From Rubrivivax sp. (GTDB taxonomy: Bacteria; Pseudomonadota; Gammaproteobacteria; Burkholderiales; Burkholderiaceae_C), in contig JAIXYO010000017.1 in NCBI GenBank assembly GCA_027490215.1, forward strand, positions 36,145-100,144: a DNA stretch of 64,000 bases, written 5' to 3'. Made by a program: the position numbers and the translations under genes. The notes beneath the pieces are model-generated. The model saw only the letters and a program-made list of their open reading frames with translations. It was not told the DNA's origin and made no database searches. Shown in pieces: positions 16,760 to 26,228 of this stretch (positions within the stretch are counted from its first letter, which is position 1; each line of letters opens with the position of its first letter).

Positions 16760-18799
16760 TCAGCGCGAGGCTTGCAACAACGTGTCGAAGATCGACTGTG
16801 CCACCTGCAGCATCTTGGCAGCGGCCTGGTAGCTTTGCTGGTACTGAATCAGGCGCGCGGCTTCTTCGTCCAGATTGACTCCTGACTTGCTGGCGAGGTC
16901 CTTGCTGGCCTGATCAAACACCGATGTCGACAGGTCAGACGCAGCCTTCGCGCTCTGCACCCGCACGCCGACATTGGCAAGGACATTGGCATAGGCATCG
17001 GTGACGCTGGCGCCAGGCTGCAGCGATCCGCCGCTCCAAACTGCCCCGACCAAGGCCGCTTCACGCAATGACAGCAGGCCATTGGCGTTGCGGTTGTCGG
17101 ACTGCGGATACGTGTTGCGCCCGACGATGAAGCTGTCGCCGACCACTGCGGGCGACGCCAGCGGATCGGCGCCCACCGGCACACCGGTCATCGCCAGTTG
17201 GAACCCGTTGGTCGCGGACGTTCCAGGGTAGTCGATCGCCTGTCCCGGCTGCCATGCGGCAGGGGTGCTGGTGCCTGAGGCATCGGTCCAGGTGTAGGTG
17301 TATTGACCCGGCGTCGCGGTGACCTGGAATCGCAATGTCGCCGGCAGATTGGGATGGCTCCCCGAGCCAACGCTTTCGGCGGCCAATGTCAGCACGCTGC
17401 CGGTGCCTCTGTTGGAAATGTCGGCAGTCGCGCTCAGGGGCGACGCCGCTGCAATGAGCTTCGGGTTGACCATGTCGAGCCGCAGATCGCGCGCGGCGCT
17501 GCCGGCGGGTTGCAGCAGAAATCGATCGCCTGCCGCCGACGTACCGCTGATGTTGATCTGGAAGCCGTCGACGATGTCGCCATCCACCACGGCGCGGGGT
17601 GCGTAGGCTGGATCGGGTACGCCGCCACTGAGCCGGTAGAGCTGGAAACCACCAGCGCCGTCGGCCTGGACCTCGTAGTCGGTAGCCTGCACGCTGCTGA
17701 TCTGCGCCGCGGCGAGCGCCGACGGCGCCTGCAGCGTGAGTGAGATGCTTCCGGTACCCGTGTTGGCAGCCGACGAACGACCGGCAATCACTGGGAGCCC
17801 CGAAACATCGCCGAAACGAAAGATCGCTGCGCCGGCTTGACCCAGCAGATCGAGACCGAGCGACTGCTGCTCATTGACCTGCAGCCCGATGCCGAGCGCC
17901 AGCTGGCCGAGCTGGTTGCGTGCGTCGGTCAGATCGACGTTCTGGAAACGAAGCAGACCCGAGATCGAGCCGGACGAAAGCAGCGAGTCGGGCAGCTGAC
18001 GATTTCCGTTCTGCCCCGCAACCCCGATCACGACACGGGTGGCGTTGAACGGGTCTGTCATCGGGACGAGCTTCGTGGTCCCTGCCCCCACCACCAGCGA
18101 TTGACCGCCGCCCAGGAAAACCGACAGAGAACCATCGTCGGCAGCGACAGTGCTGACCTGGAGGTACTCGCTGAGGTCGTTGATAGCGGTGTCGCGCTTG
18201 TCCAGCAGATCATTGGGCGGCTGCCCGAGGCCGCGCGCGTCGACGATGCGCTGATTCAGCGCGGCGATCTGCTCGCTCAGGTTGTTGACCGAGGACACAT
18301 ACACCTGCAACTGCTGGGTCACGCCCGCCTGCATCGTGTCGATCTGCTGTGCGGCATTGTTGAAGCGCGAAGCCATGTCACCGGCTCTCGCAAGTACGAC
18401 CTGGCGCGCCGTCTGGTCCTGAGGTTTGTTTGACACGTCGGTGAACGCGTTGAAGAACTGCGTGGCCGAGTAGCCCAGCCCGGCCTCGCCAATGCCAAAG
18501 ATCTTCTCAAGCTGAGTGAGTTGATTGCTGCGCGTGCTGTCAGCGCTGGCCTGCGAGCGCGCCAATGCAGCCTCGCGGGTCAGGAATTCATCATGCGCAC
18601 GTTTGACCGTCGTCACATCGACGCCACGGCCAAAGAAACCGGACCCGGTGAACTGCCCATTCGATGACGACAGCTCGACTTCCTGCCGCGAATAGCCCCG
18701 TGTGTTGACGTTGGCAATGTTGTTGCCGGTGGTCTGCAACTGGGCAAAAGCAGCGCCCAGGGCCCGCGTGCCCAGCGACGACAGTGCTCCAGTACCCAT
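16760..18799 (-). CDS. flgK: FlgK, hook-associated protein 1
   Basis: This is a 679-residue protein. Its N-terminus (LSSLGTRALGAAFAQLQTTG followed by NNIANVNTRGYSRQEVEL) is the flagellar rod/hook signature. The C-terminus (SGVNLDEEAARLIQYQQSYQ) is the standard FlgK/FlgE tail that packs in the D0 coiled-coil domain. It is longer than the E. coli protein (547 residues) because of an expanded surface region in the middle. It sits at the hook-filament junction. It follows flgJ by 31 bp and no separate promoter is evident. Confidence 0.93.
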   Translation of the reverse strand: MGTGALSSLGTRALGAAFAQLQTTGNNIANVNTRGYSRQEVELSSSNGQFTGSGFFGRGVDVTTVKRAHDEFLTREAALARSQASADSTRSNQLTQLEKIFGIGEAGLGYSATQFFNAFTDVSNKPQDQTARQVVLARAGDMASRFNNAAQQIDTMQAGVTQQLQVYVSSVNNLSEQIAALNQRIVDARGLGQPPNDLLDKRDTAINDLSEYLQVSTVAADDGSLSVFLGGGQSLVVGAGTTKLVPMTDPFNATRVVIGVAGQNGNRQLPDSLLSSGSISGLLRFQNVDLTDARNQLGQLALGIGLQVNEQQSLGLDLLGQAGAAIFRFGDVSGLPVIAGRSSAANTGTGSISLTLQAPSALAAAQISSVQATDYEVQADGAGGFQLYRLSGGVPDPAYAPRAVVDGDIVDGFQINISGTSAAGDRFLLQPAGSAARDLRLDMVNPKLIAAASPLSATADISNRGTGSVLTLAAESVGSGSHPNLPATLRFQVTATPGQYTYTWTDASGTSTPAAWQPGQAIDYPGTSATNGFQLAMTGVPVGADPLASPAVVGDSFIVGRNTYPQSDNRNANGLLSLREAALVGAVWSGGSLQPGASVTDAYANVLANVGVRVQSAKAASDLSTSVFDQASKDLASKSGVNLDEEAARLIQYQQSYQAAAKMLQVAQSIFDTLLQASR

Positions 18800-18830
18800 G
18801 GTGTGTCGATCCTCCGAGGCGGCTGTGTGG

Positions 18831-19742
18831 TCAGGTCGTCATCACCCGCTGCAGCCGCAGCGTGGTGTTGATGACACGGGTCAGTTTGTCTGCGTAGGCG
18901 GGGTCGGTCGCATAGCCCGCACGCTGCAGTCCATGCGCAAAGCCGGCGGCGCCCATGGCGCCGGTGCTGGCATCAGCCAGGACGCGGCCATAGCGCGGAC
19001 TGTCCTTCATCAACTTGGCATAGTCGTTGAAGGAGTCCTCATAGGATGAGTAGGCGCGGAACTTGGCCGTCACCTTGCGGGCAGTGCCGTCGATGAACTC
19101 GGTGGTTGTCACTTCGGCCACGCGCCCCGTCCAGCCGGGTCCGGCCTTGATGCCGAACACGTTGAACGAGGTCGACCCGTCGCTGTTTTTGATCTCGTGC
19201 CGTCCCCAGCCCGACTCGTGGGCTGCCTGCGCGACCATGAAACTGGCCGGGATACCCGTCTGCGCTTCGGCCGCACGGGCGGCTTCGGAATGGCGCTGCA
19301 CGAAGTCAAGTTGACGTTGGTTCGCCGTCGATGACTGGGGTCCGACGCTCGAGGTCGCGCCGTTGGGGGGGACGCTGGGCGTGGAAGCGGCCGGAGGGGT
19401 CACATTGCCAAGCTGTCGCTCGAGCTGGCGCGCGATCACGTCGGCCAGCCCGCCAGGTGCGCCGCTCATGTTCTTGGCGTATTCGGCGTCGAGCATGTCG
19501 TTACCAAGCTGGGTGCCTTGGTTGGACAGCATGCCGGTGGACATCGCGGCCTGTGCGTCCCGCATGCCCTTCAACAGCTGCTGCATGAACAGCGTCTCGA
19601 ATTGCTTGGCCGTTTCCTTGATCGCAGCCCTGGGATCACGCGACGCGCCGTTGCGCAGTGCCGCCAGAGCACGCGCGTCGGCGGCCGTGGTCGCCGAGCC
19701 GGTGGCAAGCCCGGGAAGCAACTGCGTCGAGGGCAGGTTCAT
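18831..19742 (-). CDS. flgJ: FlgJ, rod-binding peptidoglycan hydrolase
   Basis: This is a 303-residue two-domain protein. The N-terminal rod-scaffolding domain (about 40-110) contains KQFETLFMQQLLKGMRDAQ. The C-terminal glucosaminidase domain (about 150-300) contains SFMVAQAAHESGWGRHEI, with the catalytic glutamate in HES. It opens the peptidoglycan layer for the rod during assembly. The frame extends far upstream, but the ATG at 19742 is chosen because it overlaps the flgI stop (TGATG) and gives the normal N-terminus MNLPSTQLLPG. Confidence 0.92.
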   Translation of the reverse strand: MNLPSTQLLPGLATGSATTAADARALAALRNGASRDPRAAIKETAKQFETLFMQQLLKGMRDAQAAMSTGMLSNQGTQLGNDMLDAEYAKNMSGAPGGLADVIARQLERQLGNVTPPAASTPSVPPNGATSSVGPQSSTANQRQLDFVQRHSEAARAAEAQTGIPASFMVAQAAHESGWGRHEIKNSDGSTSFNVFGIKAGPGWTGRVAEVTTTEFIDGTARKVTAKFRAYSSYEDSFNDYAKLMKDSPRYGRVLADASTGAMGAAGFAHGLQRAGYATDPAYADKLTRVINTTLRLQRVMTT

Positions 19743-20872
19743 CAGATCACCTCGAGCTCTGCATTCAGCGAACCGGCCGATTTCATGGCCTGCAGGATGG
19801 CGAGCAGGTCTTGCGGCGTCGCCCCCAGGGAATTCAGCGCCCTCACGACGTCGGCGAGCTTGGCGCCGGCCGGCAAGGAGATGAGCGAGCCCGGCTCCTG
19901 GCGGATCGTGATGTCGCTCTTGTCGGCTTGCACCGTCTGCCCCTGCGAGAACGCATTGGGCTGACTGACCAGCGGTGTGGTGTTGATCGTCACCGACAGG
20001 TTGCCATGGGCGACCGCGCACGGCGACAGGGTGACCGATTCATTGACCACCACCGAGCCGGTGCGCGCATTGATGATCACGCGGGCCGCTGGCGCAGCGA
20101 GGTTGATGTTCAGGTTCTCGATGTCCGCCATGAACGTCACGCGCTCATCTGAGGAATCAGGCATCCGCACACGCACCCGGCGACCATCTATCGCCTGGGC
20201 GACTCCAGCCCCCATGCGGTCATTGATGACACGTGCAACCTCTCGCGCGGTGTTGAAGTCGTTGGAATGAAGATCGAGTTGCAGACCGGCGCCCATGTTC
20301 AGAGGTGTTGGCACCGCACGCTCGACGGTCGCACCTTCCGGGACGCGCCCTGCACTCAGGTGGTTGATCTGCACCTTGGAGCCACCTGCCGAGGCGCCAG
20401 CGCCGCCGACGATCAGGCTGCCCTGCGCCAGCGCGTAGATCTGACCGTCGGCACCCTTCAAAGGTGTCGCGATCAGCATGCCGCCGCGCAGGCTCTTGGC
20501 GTTTGCGAGAGACGAAACGTTGACATCGATGGTCTGGCCCGGCTGCGCGAACGCGGGCAGTTGCGCAGTGACCATGACTGCCGCCACGTTCTTGAGTTGA
20601 ACGTTGGTGCCGGCGGGAATCGTCACCCCGAGTTGCTGCAGCAGGGAGCTGAGACTCTGCGTGGTGAAGGGTGCCGAAGTGGTCTGGTCGCCGGTGCCAT
20701 CCAGCCCGACGACCAGGCCGTAGCCGACCAGCGGGTTGCTGCGAACGCCCTGGACCGATGCGATTTCCTTCAGCCGGGCGGCTCCGGCGGGTTCAGCCCA
20801 TCCGATGCTGGTGCCAGCGATGGCGCAGACCATCCAGAGCACCGCACACCACCCTTTTTTGCTTCTGTTCAT
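19742..20872 (-). CDS. flgI: FlgI, flagellar P-ring protein
   Basis: This is a 376-residue secreted protein. A signal peptide (MNRSKKGWCAVLWMVCAIAG, with cleavage probably after the alanine-rich AEPAGA) precedes ARLKEIASVQGVRSNPLVG, the invariant start of mature FlgI. It forms the P-ring bushing in the peptidoglycan. The first in-frame ATG is 8 codons earlier (20896), but GAGGTG just upstream supports the start at 20872. The gene ends overlapping flgJ. Confidence 0.92.
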   Translation of the reverse strand: MNRSKKGWCAVLWMVCAIAGTSIGWAEPAGAARLKEIASVQGVRSNPLVGYGLVVGLDGTGDQTTSAPFTTQSLSSLLQQLGVTIPAGTNVQLKNVAAVMVTAQLPAFAQPGQTIDVNVSSLANAKSLRGGMLIATPLKGADGQIYALAQGSLIVGGAGASAGGSKVQINHLSAGRVPEGATVERAVPTPLNMGAGLQLDLHSNDFNTAREVARVINDRMGAGVAQAIDGRRVRVRMPDSSDERVTFMADIENLNINLAAPAARVIINARTGSVVVNESVTLSPCAVAHGNLSVTINTTPLVSQPNAFSQGQTVQADKSDITIRQEPGSLISLPAGAKLADVVRALNSLGATPQDLLAILQAMKSAGSLNAELEVI

Positions 20873-20912
20873 GTCCGGATGCACCTCGTGATGCATCCGA
20901 TTCTGAGGAAAC

Positions 20913-21608
20913 CTAAATGGGCAGAACGGTCAAAAAGAACCGTGCCAACCAGCCAATTATCTGGGCATCGGCCTGCGCACCGCGGCCCTTGTGCTCCAGG
21001 CGAACATTGGCGATCTGTGCAGAGGCCACCGAGTTGCCGGCCTGGATGGATCGGGGGTCTACCTGTCCGGAGAAGCGAAGCACATCGATGTTGTCATTCA
21101 CGCCGATCTGCTTCTCGCCGGATATCAGCAGGTGCCCGTTGGGCAGCACGTCGGTGACGGTTGCGGTGATCACACCGGAAAAGTCATTGGTGTTTTCGGT
21201 GCTGCCCTTGCCTTCGAACGTATTGGCCGAGTTGCCAGTGGCACTCGTGCGGCTGAGCAGACTGGCCGGCAGCAGCGGGACCGCAGTGAGTCCGGCGCTG
21301 ACCTTGCCGGACTTGTCGATCGTGCTGGTGCTCTTCTGTATGGCCGAGACCTTCTCGATGATCTGGACCGTGATCGTGTCGCCAACCAGGCGGGCGCGGT
21401 GATCCTCGAACAGGGGTCGGTACTGCGAAGCCTGGAAGATCGCGCCGTTGACAGGCGGTGGTGCGGTGTTCGGCAGCGGCGCTGCATGTGTCGGCACCGC
21501 GACATCGACCGAATGACTGAGCCCGAGTGCGCTGCAGCCACACAGCGTCACCGCCGCGAGTGCGACGGCAGCAAGACCGAGGGGGCGCAGTTGGATTGGC
21601 ATGCTCAT
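20913..21608 (-). CDS. flgH: FlgH, flagellar L-ring lipoprotein
   Basis: This is a 231-residue outer-membrane lipoprotein. The signal peptide ends in a lipobox with Cys in VTLCGCSALG. The body contains the FlgH motif YRPLFEDHRARLVGDTITVQI. It makes the L-ring in the outer membrane. The ATG at 21608 overlaps the flgG stop (TGATG). Alternatives are a GTG one codon earlier and an ATG two codons later, with no effect on the mature protein. Confidence 0.93.
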   Translation of the reverse strand: MSMPIQLRPLGLAAVALAAVTLCGCSALGLSHSVDVAVPTHAAPLPNTAPPPVNGAIFQASQYRPLFEDHRARLVGDTITVQIIEKVSAIQKSTSTIDKSGKVSAGLTAVPLLPASLLSRTSATGNSANTFEGKGSTENTNDFSGVITATVTDVLPNGHLLISGEKQIGVNDNIDVLRFSGQVDPRSIQAGNSVASAQIANVRLEHKGRGAQADAQIIGWLARFFLTVLPI

Positions 21609-22390
21609 CACAGTTGTCCCAGCTTCTGCAGCATCTGATCCGAGGTGCTGATCGCCTTGGAATTCAGTTCGTAGGCGCGTTGCGTCTGGATCATCGACAC
21701 CAGCTCTTCCACCACATTGACATTGGACGTTTCGACGAAGCCCTGTTGCAGCTGCCCCATGCCGTTGGCGCCGGGTGCGCCCGTGGTCGGCGTGCCGGAT
21801 GCGGCGGTCTCGGCATAGAGGTTCTGGCCCTTGGGCTCCAGGCCGGCCGGATTCACGAAGTTCGCCAACTGAATCTGGCCAACGGTTTGCGGCAGTGCCT
21901 GGCCTGGCAACGCCACGCTCACGGTGCCATCGGCAGCGATGGTCACGCTTTGTGCATTGTTCGGAATGGTGATGCCGGGGTTGACGATGTAGCCGTTGTT
22001 CGTCACCAACTGGCCTTGTGCGCTGACCTGAAACGACCCGTCACGCGTGTAACCGGTGGTGCCGTCGGGCAACTGGATCTCGAAGAAGCCATTGCCCTTG
22101 ACCGCCACGTCCAGCGGATTGGTGGTCTGCTGCAGATTGCCCTGTGCAAAGCTGCGTGCAGTGGCCACCGCACGCGTGCCCAGTCCCAGTTGGAGACCGG
22201 TCGGCAGGGTCGTCTGCTCGCTGCTGTTTCCACCCGCCTGGCGCAGGTTCTGGTACATCAGGTCTTCAAACACCGCGTGGGACTTCTTGTACCCGTTGGT
22301 CGAGACGTTGGCCAGGTTGTTGGAGATGGCATCAAGCTGCGTCTGTTGCGCTTCCATGCCGGTTTTGGCGATCCACAGCGAACGAATCAT
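21608..22390 (-). CDS. flgG: FlgG, distal rod protein
   Basis: This is a 260-residue protein of the normal FlgG length. It begins [20 protein letters not shown], then [20 protein letters not shown], and ends [20 protein letters not shown], all highly conserved in FlgG. It forms the distal rod that passes through the P- and L-rings. It lies between flgF and flgH and overlaps flgH by 1 nt. Confidence 0.95.
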   Translation of the reverse strand: MIRSLWIAKTGMEAQQTQLDAISNNLANVSTNGYKKSHAVFEDLMYQNLRQAGGNSSEQTTLPTGLQLGLGTRAVATARSFAQGNLQQTTNPLDVAVKGNGFFEIQLPDGTTGYTRDGSFQVSAQGQLVTNNGYIVNPGITIPNNAQSVTIAADGTVSVALPGQALPQTVGQIQLANFVNPAGLEPKGQNLYAETAASGTPTTGAPGANGMGQLQQGFVETSNVNVVEELVSMIQTQRAYELNSKAISTSDQMLQKLGQL

Positions 22391-22436
22391 GGTGAGGGTC
22401 CTGGGTCTGTTGGGTTCATCTGGCGGGCGGTGGCGC

Positions 22437-23165
22437 TCACCTCAACGAGAGCAGCTGCGCAGCGGCGCTCTCGTTGTCCTTGGCGGTCTGCATCAGCTTC
22501 ATCTGAGCCTCGAACTGTCGGGCGGCGGAAATCATTGCCACCATCGTCTCGACCGGGCTGACGTTCGAGCCTTCGAGCGCCCCGTCCTGCACCCGGGCAA
22601 CGGCGTCGGCTGGGAGATCGCCTCCATCGGCACCGCGAAAAAGGCCATCCTCGCCTCGGATCAACGCGACCTCGGGCGTGACCAGCTTCAGCCTTCCGAC
22701 AGCCTGCGGTGGCTGATTGCCGGTACGTGCACTGATGGTGCCGTCGCCCGCAATGGACACTTCGCTGTTGACCGGCACCTGGATCGGACCGCCATCCCCG
22801 AGCACGGTCAGCCCGCTTCGCGTGGTCAGTGTGCCGTCGGCCGAGACATCGAGCGAACCACCGCGGGTGTAGGCCTCGGTGCCATCCAGCCCCTGCACGG
22901 CCAGCCATGATTTGCCCTGGACCGCCACGTCAAGGTTGCGACCGGTCGCGGACACCGGGCCAGGCGTGGCGTCATATCCGGGCGTCGATTCCAGCGCATA
23001 GACCCGGGTGCTGGCACCGCTGCCCTGCACCGGCACAGCCCGAAACGCCTGCAGTTCGGCGCGAAAGCCGCTGGTCGATGCGTTGGCCAGGTTGTGCGCC
23101 AGCACGTCCTGGCGCTGCAGCGTGGCCTTGGCGCCAGACATCGACAGGTAGATCATGCGATCCAT
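22437..23165 (-). CDS. flgF: FlgF, proximal rod protein
   Basis: This is a 242-residue rod protein. It starts [20 protein letters not shown] with [18 protein letters not shown], typical of FlgF, and ends [20 protein letters not shown]. It forms part of the proximal rod. It lies 39 bp after flgE and 46 bp before flgG in the same operon. Confidence 0.93.
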   Translation of the reverse strand: MDRMIYLSMSGAKATLQRQDVLAHNLANASTSGFRAELQAFRAVPVQGSGASTRVYALESTPGYDATPGPVSATGRNLDVAVQGKSWLAVQGLDGTEAYTRGGSLDVSADGTLTTRSGLTVLGDGGPIQVPVNSEVSIAGDGTISARTGNQPPQAVGRLKLVTPEVALIRGEDGLFRGADGGDLPADAVARVQDGALEGSNVSPVETMVAMISAARQFEAQMKLMQTAKDNESAAAQLLSLR

Positions 23166-23204
23166 CGCAAGCCCTTCAAGAGGTTCAGATCAAGCGCGTG
23201 CAGA

Positions 23205-24494
23205 TCAGATGTTGACCAGCGTCTGCAACACCTGGTCCTGGGTCGAGATCGTTTTCGCGTTGGCCTGGTACAGGCGCTGCGCGGTGATCAGATTGACCAG
23301 CTCGCCCGTCAGGTCGACGTTGGACTCTTCCAGAGCGCCGGACTGCAACGCGCCGTAGGTTCCAGTGCCCGGAGGCCCGCCGCTGCTGGGATCGCCAGAG
23401 GCGAACGTCGCCGCCCACAGGTTCGCGCCCATCGGCTGCAGGCCCTGCAGATTGCTGAAGTCAACCAGCTGCAACTGCGACAGGTTCTGCGTGCGGCCGT
23501 TGGAATAGGTTGCCTTGACGACGCCAGAGTCGTCGAAGGTGATGCCCGTCAGCTGGCCCGAGGCGTAACCGTCCTGCTTGAGTTCGCCGACAGTGAACCC
23601 GGACGCGTACTGGCTGCTGCCGGAAAAACTGATTGGCAAGGCGCTGAACAGCGTCGTCGCCGGTGTCACCCGTGGATCGACGACGTCGATCGTGGGCGAG
23701 GTGGCGGGAGATGTCAGCGCGCCGGTGGAATCAAAGGTCAGGGACGTGACCAGACCGGTCGTGACCACGGGGGGTATCGCGCTGGGATCGCCGGGGCCGT
23801 CGAAAGGCTGACCATTGACGGTGGCATAGACATCCCAGGCGTTGACGGCGGTCTTGCGAAAGTAGTAGTTCATCGTCAACGGCGCACCCTGGCTGTCGTA
23901 CAGCGTCTGCGAGGTCGCGTAGTTGTAGCTGGCAGGCTGGTCGAAAGCGACTGGCGTGGTGGGGACCGCACTGGAGGCGTTGAGGTTGATGCTCATGCGA
24001 ACGCCGCGCAGGGCCGGATCGCTGCCGGTGCCGGTCGCGACGGGGGCGCCGAGCACGGGCTGCAAGCGGATCGGTTGCGCATCGCCGACTGCACGGGCGA
24101 CCGAATCGTCCCAAGGCTGGGCCTTCAGCTTGTTGCCGATGTTGTCGACAACGAATCCTTCGCGGTCCAGCTTGAACTGGCCATTGCGGGTGTACGCGGT
24201 GTCACCGCTGGGGCGCAGCACCTGGAAGAAGCCTCGCCCATTGATCGCGAGATCGAGCGGATTGCCCGTCGTCGAGATGTTGCCCTGTGTGAACTGCTGG
24301 GCCACCGTGTCCAGGTTGACGCCGATGCCGATGTTGCTTCCAACGGCGCCATTGATGGAATTGGCGTAGATGTCCGCGAACTCAGCGCGCGACGCTTTGG
24401 CGCCGAAGGTATTGGCATTGGCAATGTTGTTGCCGATGACGTCCAGGTTCTTGCTGGTGGCATTCAGACCGGAAAGACCTTGTTGGAAGCCCAT
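23205..24494 (-). CDS. flgE: FlgE, flagellar hook protein
   Basis: This is a 429-residue hook subunit. The N-terminus is MGFQQGLSGLNATSKNLDV with NNIANANTFGAKASRAEF, and the C-terminus is ESNVDLTGELVNLITAQRLY. The variable central region forms the surface of the hook. AAGGA lies about 7 nt before the ATG. Length is typical (E. coli 402). It is exported by the flagellar secretion system and assembled under the FlgD cap. Confidence 0.94.
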   Translation of the reverse strand: MGFQQGLSGLNATSKNLDVIGNNIANANTFGAKASRAEFADIYANSINGAVGSNIGIGVNLDTVAQQFTQGNISTTGNPLDLAINGRGFFQVLRPSGDTAYTRNGQFKLDREGFVVDNIGNKLKAQPWDDSVARAVGDAQPIRLQPVLGAPVATGTGSDPALRGVRMSINLNASSAVPTTPVAFDQPASYNYATSQTLYDSQGAPLTMNYYFRKTAVNAWDVYATVNGQPFDGPGDPSAIPPVVTTGLVTSLTFDSTGALTSPATSPTIDVVDPRVTPATTLFSALPISFSGSSQYASGFTVGELKQDGYASGQLTGITFDDSGVVKATYSNGRTQNLSQLQLVDFSNLQGLQPMGANLWAATFASGDPSSGGPPGTGTYGALQSGALEESNVDLTGELVNLITAQRLYQANAKTISTQDQVLQTLVNI

Positions 24495-24567
24495 GGTGTG
24501 TCCTTGAAAAAGGGGTGGTTGCCGAGGTGAGGGGGGAGAAGGCGATCGATGGAGGGCGAGACGAACG

Positions 24568-25233
24568 TCAGTTCAATGCGCGCACGCTGCTGTAGGGAAC
24601 GCTGCCGGCGTTCTGGAGTTCGAGATTCAATGTGTTGCCGCTGGTGTTGATTGCGTTGACGCGGTCACGCATCAGCATGGTGGGTGTGCTGTTGACGGCG
24701 CCGCTGCTCGCAGTCACCCGGAAGCGCAGGCCGCTGTCATTGGTGGCAGAGCCGGCTGGCCAGTTGAAGCTGTGGCTGCCTTTGCCAAGCGCGCCGAGTG
24801 CCATGCTGTCAACGACCTGGCCCGCTGGCGACAGCACCTCGACCTTCACGGCATCGGCCGGTCCCGACAGCTCGAAGCCGCCTTGCCCGACGCCGCTGGC
24901 GATGTCGAGCACATTGCCTGGCACCACCACATCGCGGCCGACCAGATTCGCGCTCTGCAGCGCCTGCAACTGGGTGAACTGGCCAGACAAACCCTTCACC
25001 GTGGTGTTGAGCTGCTGGATGCCGCTGACGGTGTTGATCTGCGCGATCTGCGAGGTCACCTGCGCGTTGTCCATCGGACTGAGCGGATCCTGGTTCTGTA
25101 TCTGCGTGATCAACAGCTTCAGGAAGCGATCCTGTGAGCCGGGATCATCCGCAGCCAACGAGCCAGACGACGATGCGGTGCCGCTTGCCCCGGTGGTGGA
25201 CGGTTTGTTGAGGGTCGAGAAATCGATGGCCAT
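24568..25233 (-). CDS. flgD: FlgD, hook-capping protein
   Basis: This is a 221-residue hook assembly scaffold. The conserved FlgD core is DRFLKLLITQIQNQDPLSPM followed by QVTSQIAQINTVSGIQQLN. The C-terminal half is a beta-rich fold (FELSGPADAVKVEVLSPAG). FlgD caps the growing hook and is later replaced by FlgK. The 73-bp gap to flgE contains only the flgE ribosome site. Confidence 0.94.
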   Translation of the reverse strand: MAIDFSTLNKPSTTGASGTASSSGSLAADDPGSQDRFLKLLITQIQNQDPLSPMDNAQVTSQIAQINTVSGIQQLNTTVKGLSGQFTQLQALQSANLVGRDVVVPGNVLDIASGVGQGGFELSGPADAVKVEVLSPAGQVVDSMALGALGKGSHSFNWPAGSATNDSGLRFRVTASSGAVNSTPTMLMRDRVNAINTSGNTLNLELQNAGSVPYSSVRALN

Positions 25234-25262
25234 GGAAGGTGTCCTAGCGGTCTGCGACGGGC

Positions 25263-25679
25263 TCAGTTGCCCATCTGCAAGGTCTTGAGCAGCAGCGTCT
25301 TCGCGGTGTTCATGACCTCGACGTTGTTCTGGTAGGAGCGCGAGGCCGAGATCATGTTGACCATCTCCTCCACCGCATTGACATTGCTGTAGGTCACGTA
25401 GCCTTCGGCGTCAGCGCTCGGGTGCTTGGGGTCGAGCACCCGACGGCCCGGCGTCTGGTCTTCGGAGATGTTGCTCACGGTGACGCCAGCGGCGCCAGCA
25501 TTGCCGCCGACAGTCCCCATCAACTGGGTCTGGAAAGTCACTTGCCGTGCCTTGTAGGCCTTGCCATCGGGTCCGGCAACGGTGTCGGCGTTGGCCAGGT
25601 TCGACGCGACGATGTTCAATCGCTGGCTCTGCGCGCTGGTTGCGCTGCCCGCCACATTGAAGATGTTCATCATGCTCAT
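25263..25679 (-). CDS. flgC: FlgC, proximal rod protein
   Basis: This is a 138-residue rod protein (MSMMNIFNVAGSATSAQSQR; ends VEEMVNMISASRSYQNNVEV). The ATG at 25679 is chosen over a TTG two codons upstream because GGGAGG lies 6 nt before it and the resulting length fits FlgC. The SD sits inside the last codons of flgB, which ends 2 nt before this start. It is part of the proximal rod above the MS-ring. Confidence 0.94.
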   Translation of the reverse strand: MSMMNIFNVAGSATSAQSQRLNIVASNLANADTVAGPDGKAYKARQVTFQTQLMGTVGGNAGAAGVTVSNISEDQTPGRRVLDPKHPSADAEGYVTYSNVNAVEEMVNMISASRSYQNNVEVMNTAKTLLLKTLQMGN

Positions 25680-25681
25680 GA

Positions 25682-26098
25682 TCAACCTCCCTTGATCGCG
25701 TCAAGCATGCCGCGCACGGAACTGTTGACGAATGTCAGCGTGGCCTCGTACTTGACCGAGTTGTCGACGAAGCTGGCGCGCTCGCGGTCCATGTCGACCG
25801 TGTTGTTGTCGAGGCTGGTCTGGCTGACATTCGAATACAACAGGTTCGCTGCAGCCGGCGAGGCACCGCTGCCGGCGATGTGACCGGGCCGTGTGGTGTC
25901 CAGCCGACCGACAGTCCCAACGCGGGGGCTCTGGCCACCGGTGGCATCGCGCAGCGCCTGCGAAAAATTGATGTCACGCGACACGTAGCCTGGCGTGTCG
26001 GCGTTGGCAATATTGCTCGCGATCAACCGCTGACGCTCAGCCCGCAGGCTCAAGGCCTGTCCGTGGAAATCGATGGCACTGGTGAGTTGGTTCAGCAT
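25682..26098 (-). CDS. flgB: FlgB, proximal rod protein
   Basis: This is a 138-residue protein and the first gene of the flgBCDEFGHIJKL operon. It has the rod signature SNIANADTPGYVSRDINFSQ and the C-terminal helix (VDMDRERASFVDNSVKYEAT). It forms the base of the rod. The 130-bp gap to divergent flgA must contain its promoter. I see no clear sigma-54 or sigma-28 box on this strand, so activation by a FlhDC-type regulator on sigma-70 is plausible. Confidence 0.94.
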   Translation of the reverse strand: MLNQLTSAIDFHGQALSLRAERQRLIASNIANADTPGYVSRDINFSQALRDATGGQSPRVGTVGRLDTTRPGHIAGSGASPAAANLLYSNVSQTSLDNNTVDMDRERASFVDNSVKYEATLTFVNSSVRGMLDAIKGG

Positions 26099-26216
26099 GG
26101 ATCACTCCCGAAGGCTGGCTGTGCAGTCATTGTCTGGAGGCCACAGCGCCAACATAAGCGGAAACAAGCGCGTGATTCACCGTCATTTCGTGGTCTGCCA
26201 CGCAAGGTGTCGTGTC

Positions 26217-26222
26217 TAGAGT
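26217..26222 (+). promoter_or_regulatory. Candidate -10 box for a leaderless flgA mRNA
   Basis: TAGAGT occupies positions -12 to -7 relative to the A of the flgA ATG. The ATG has no usable Shine-Dalgarno (CAGG is only 1-2 nt away). CTGCCA at 26195-26200 could be a weak -35 with a 16-nt spacer. The box fits TAnnnT, the -10 pattern of leaderless transcripts, and is one of four such cases in this window. Confidence 0.4.
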
Positions 26223-26228
26223 GCAGGC

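Noticed and set aside
23094..24530. 478-residue plus-strand open frame
   Set aside because: Antisense to flgE and flgF. The composition is low-complexity Gly/Arg/Val-rich and no motif is present.
26099..26228. Sigma-54 promoter for flgB
   Set aside because: No TGGC-N8-TTGC-like pair with correct spacing occurs on the minus strand.
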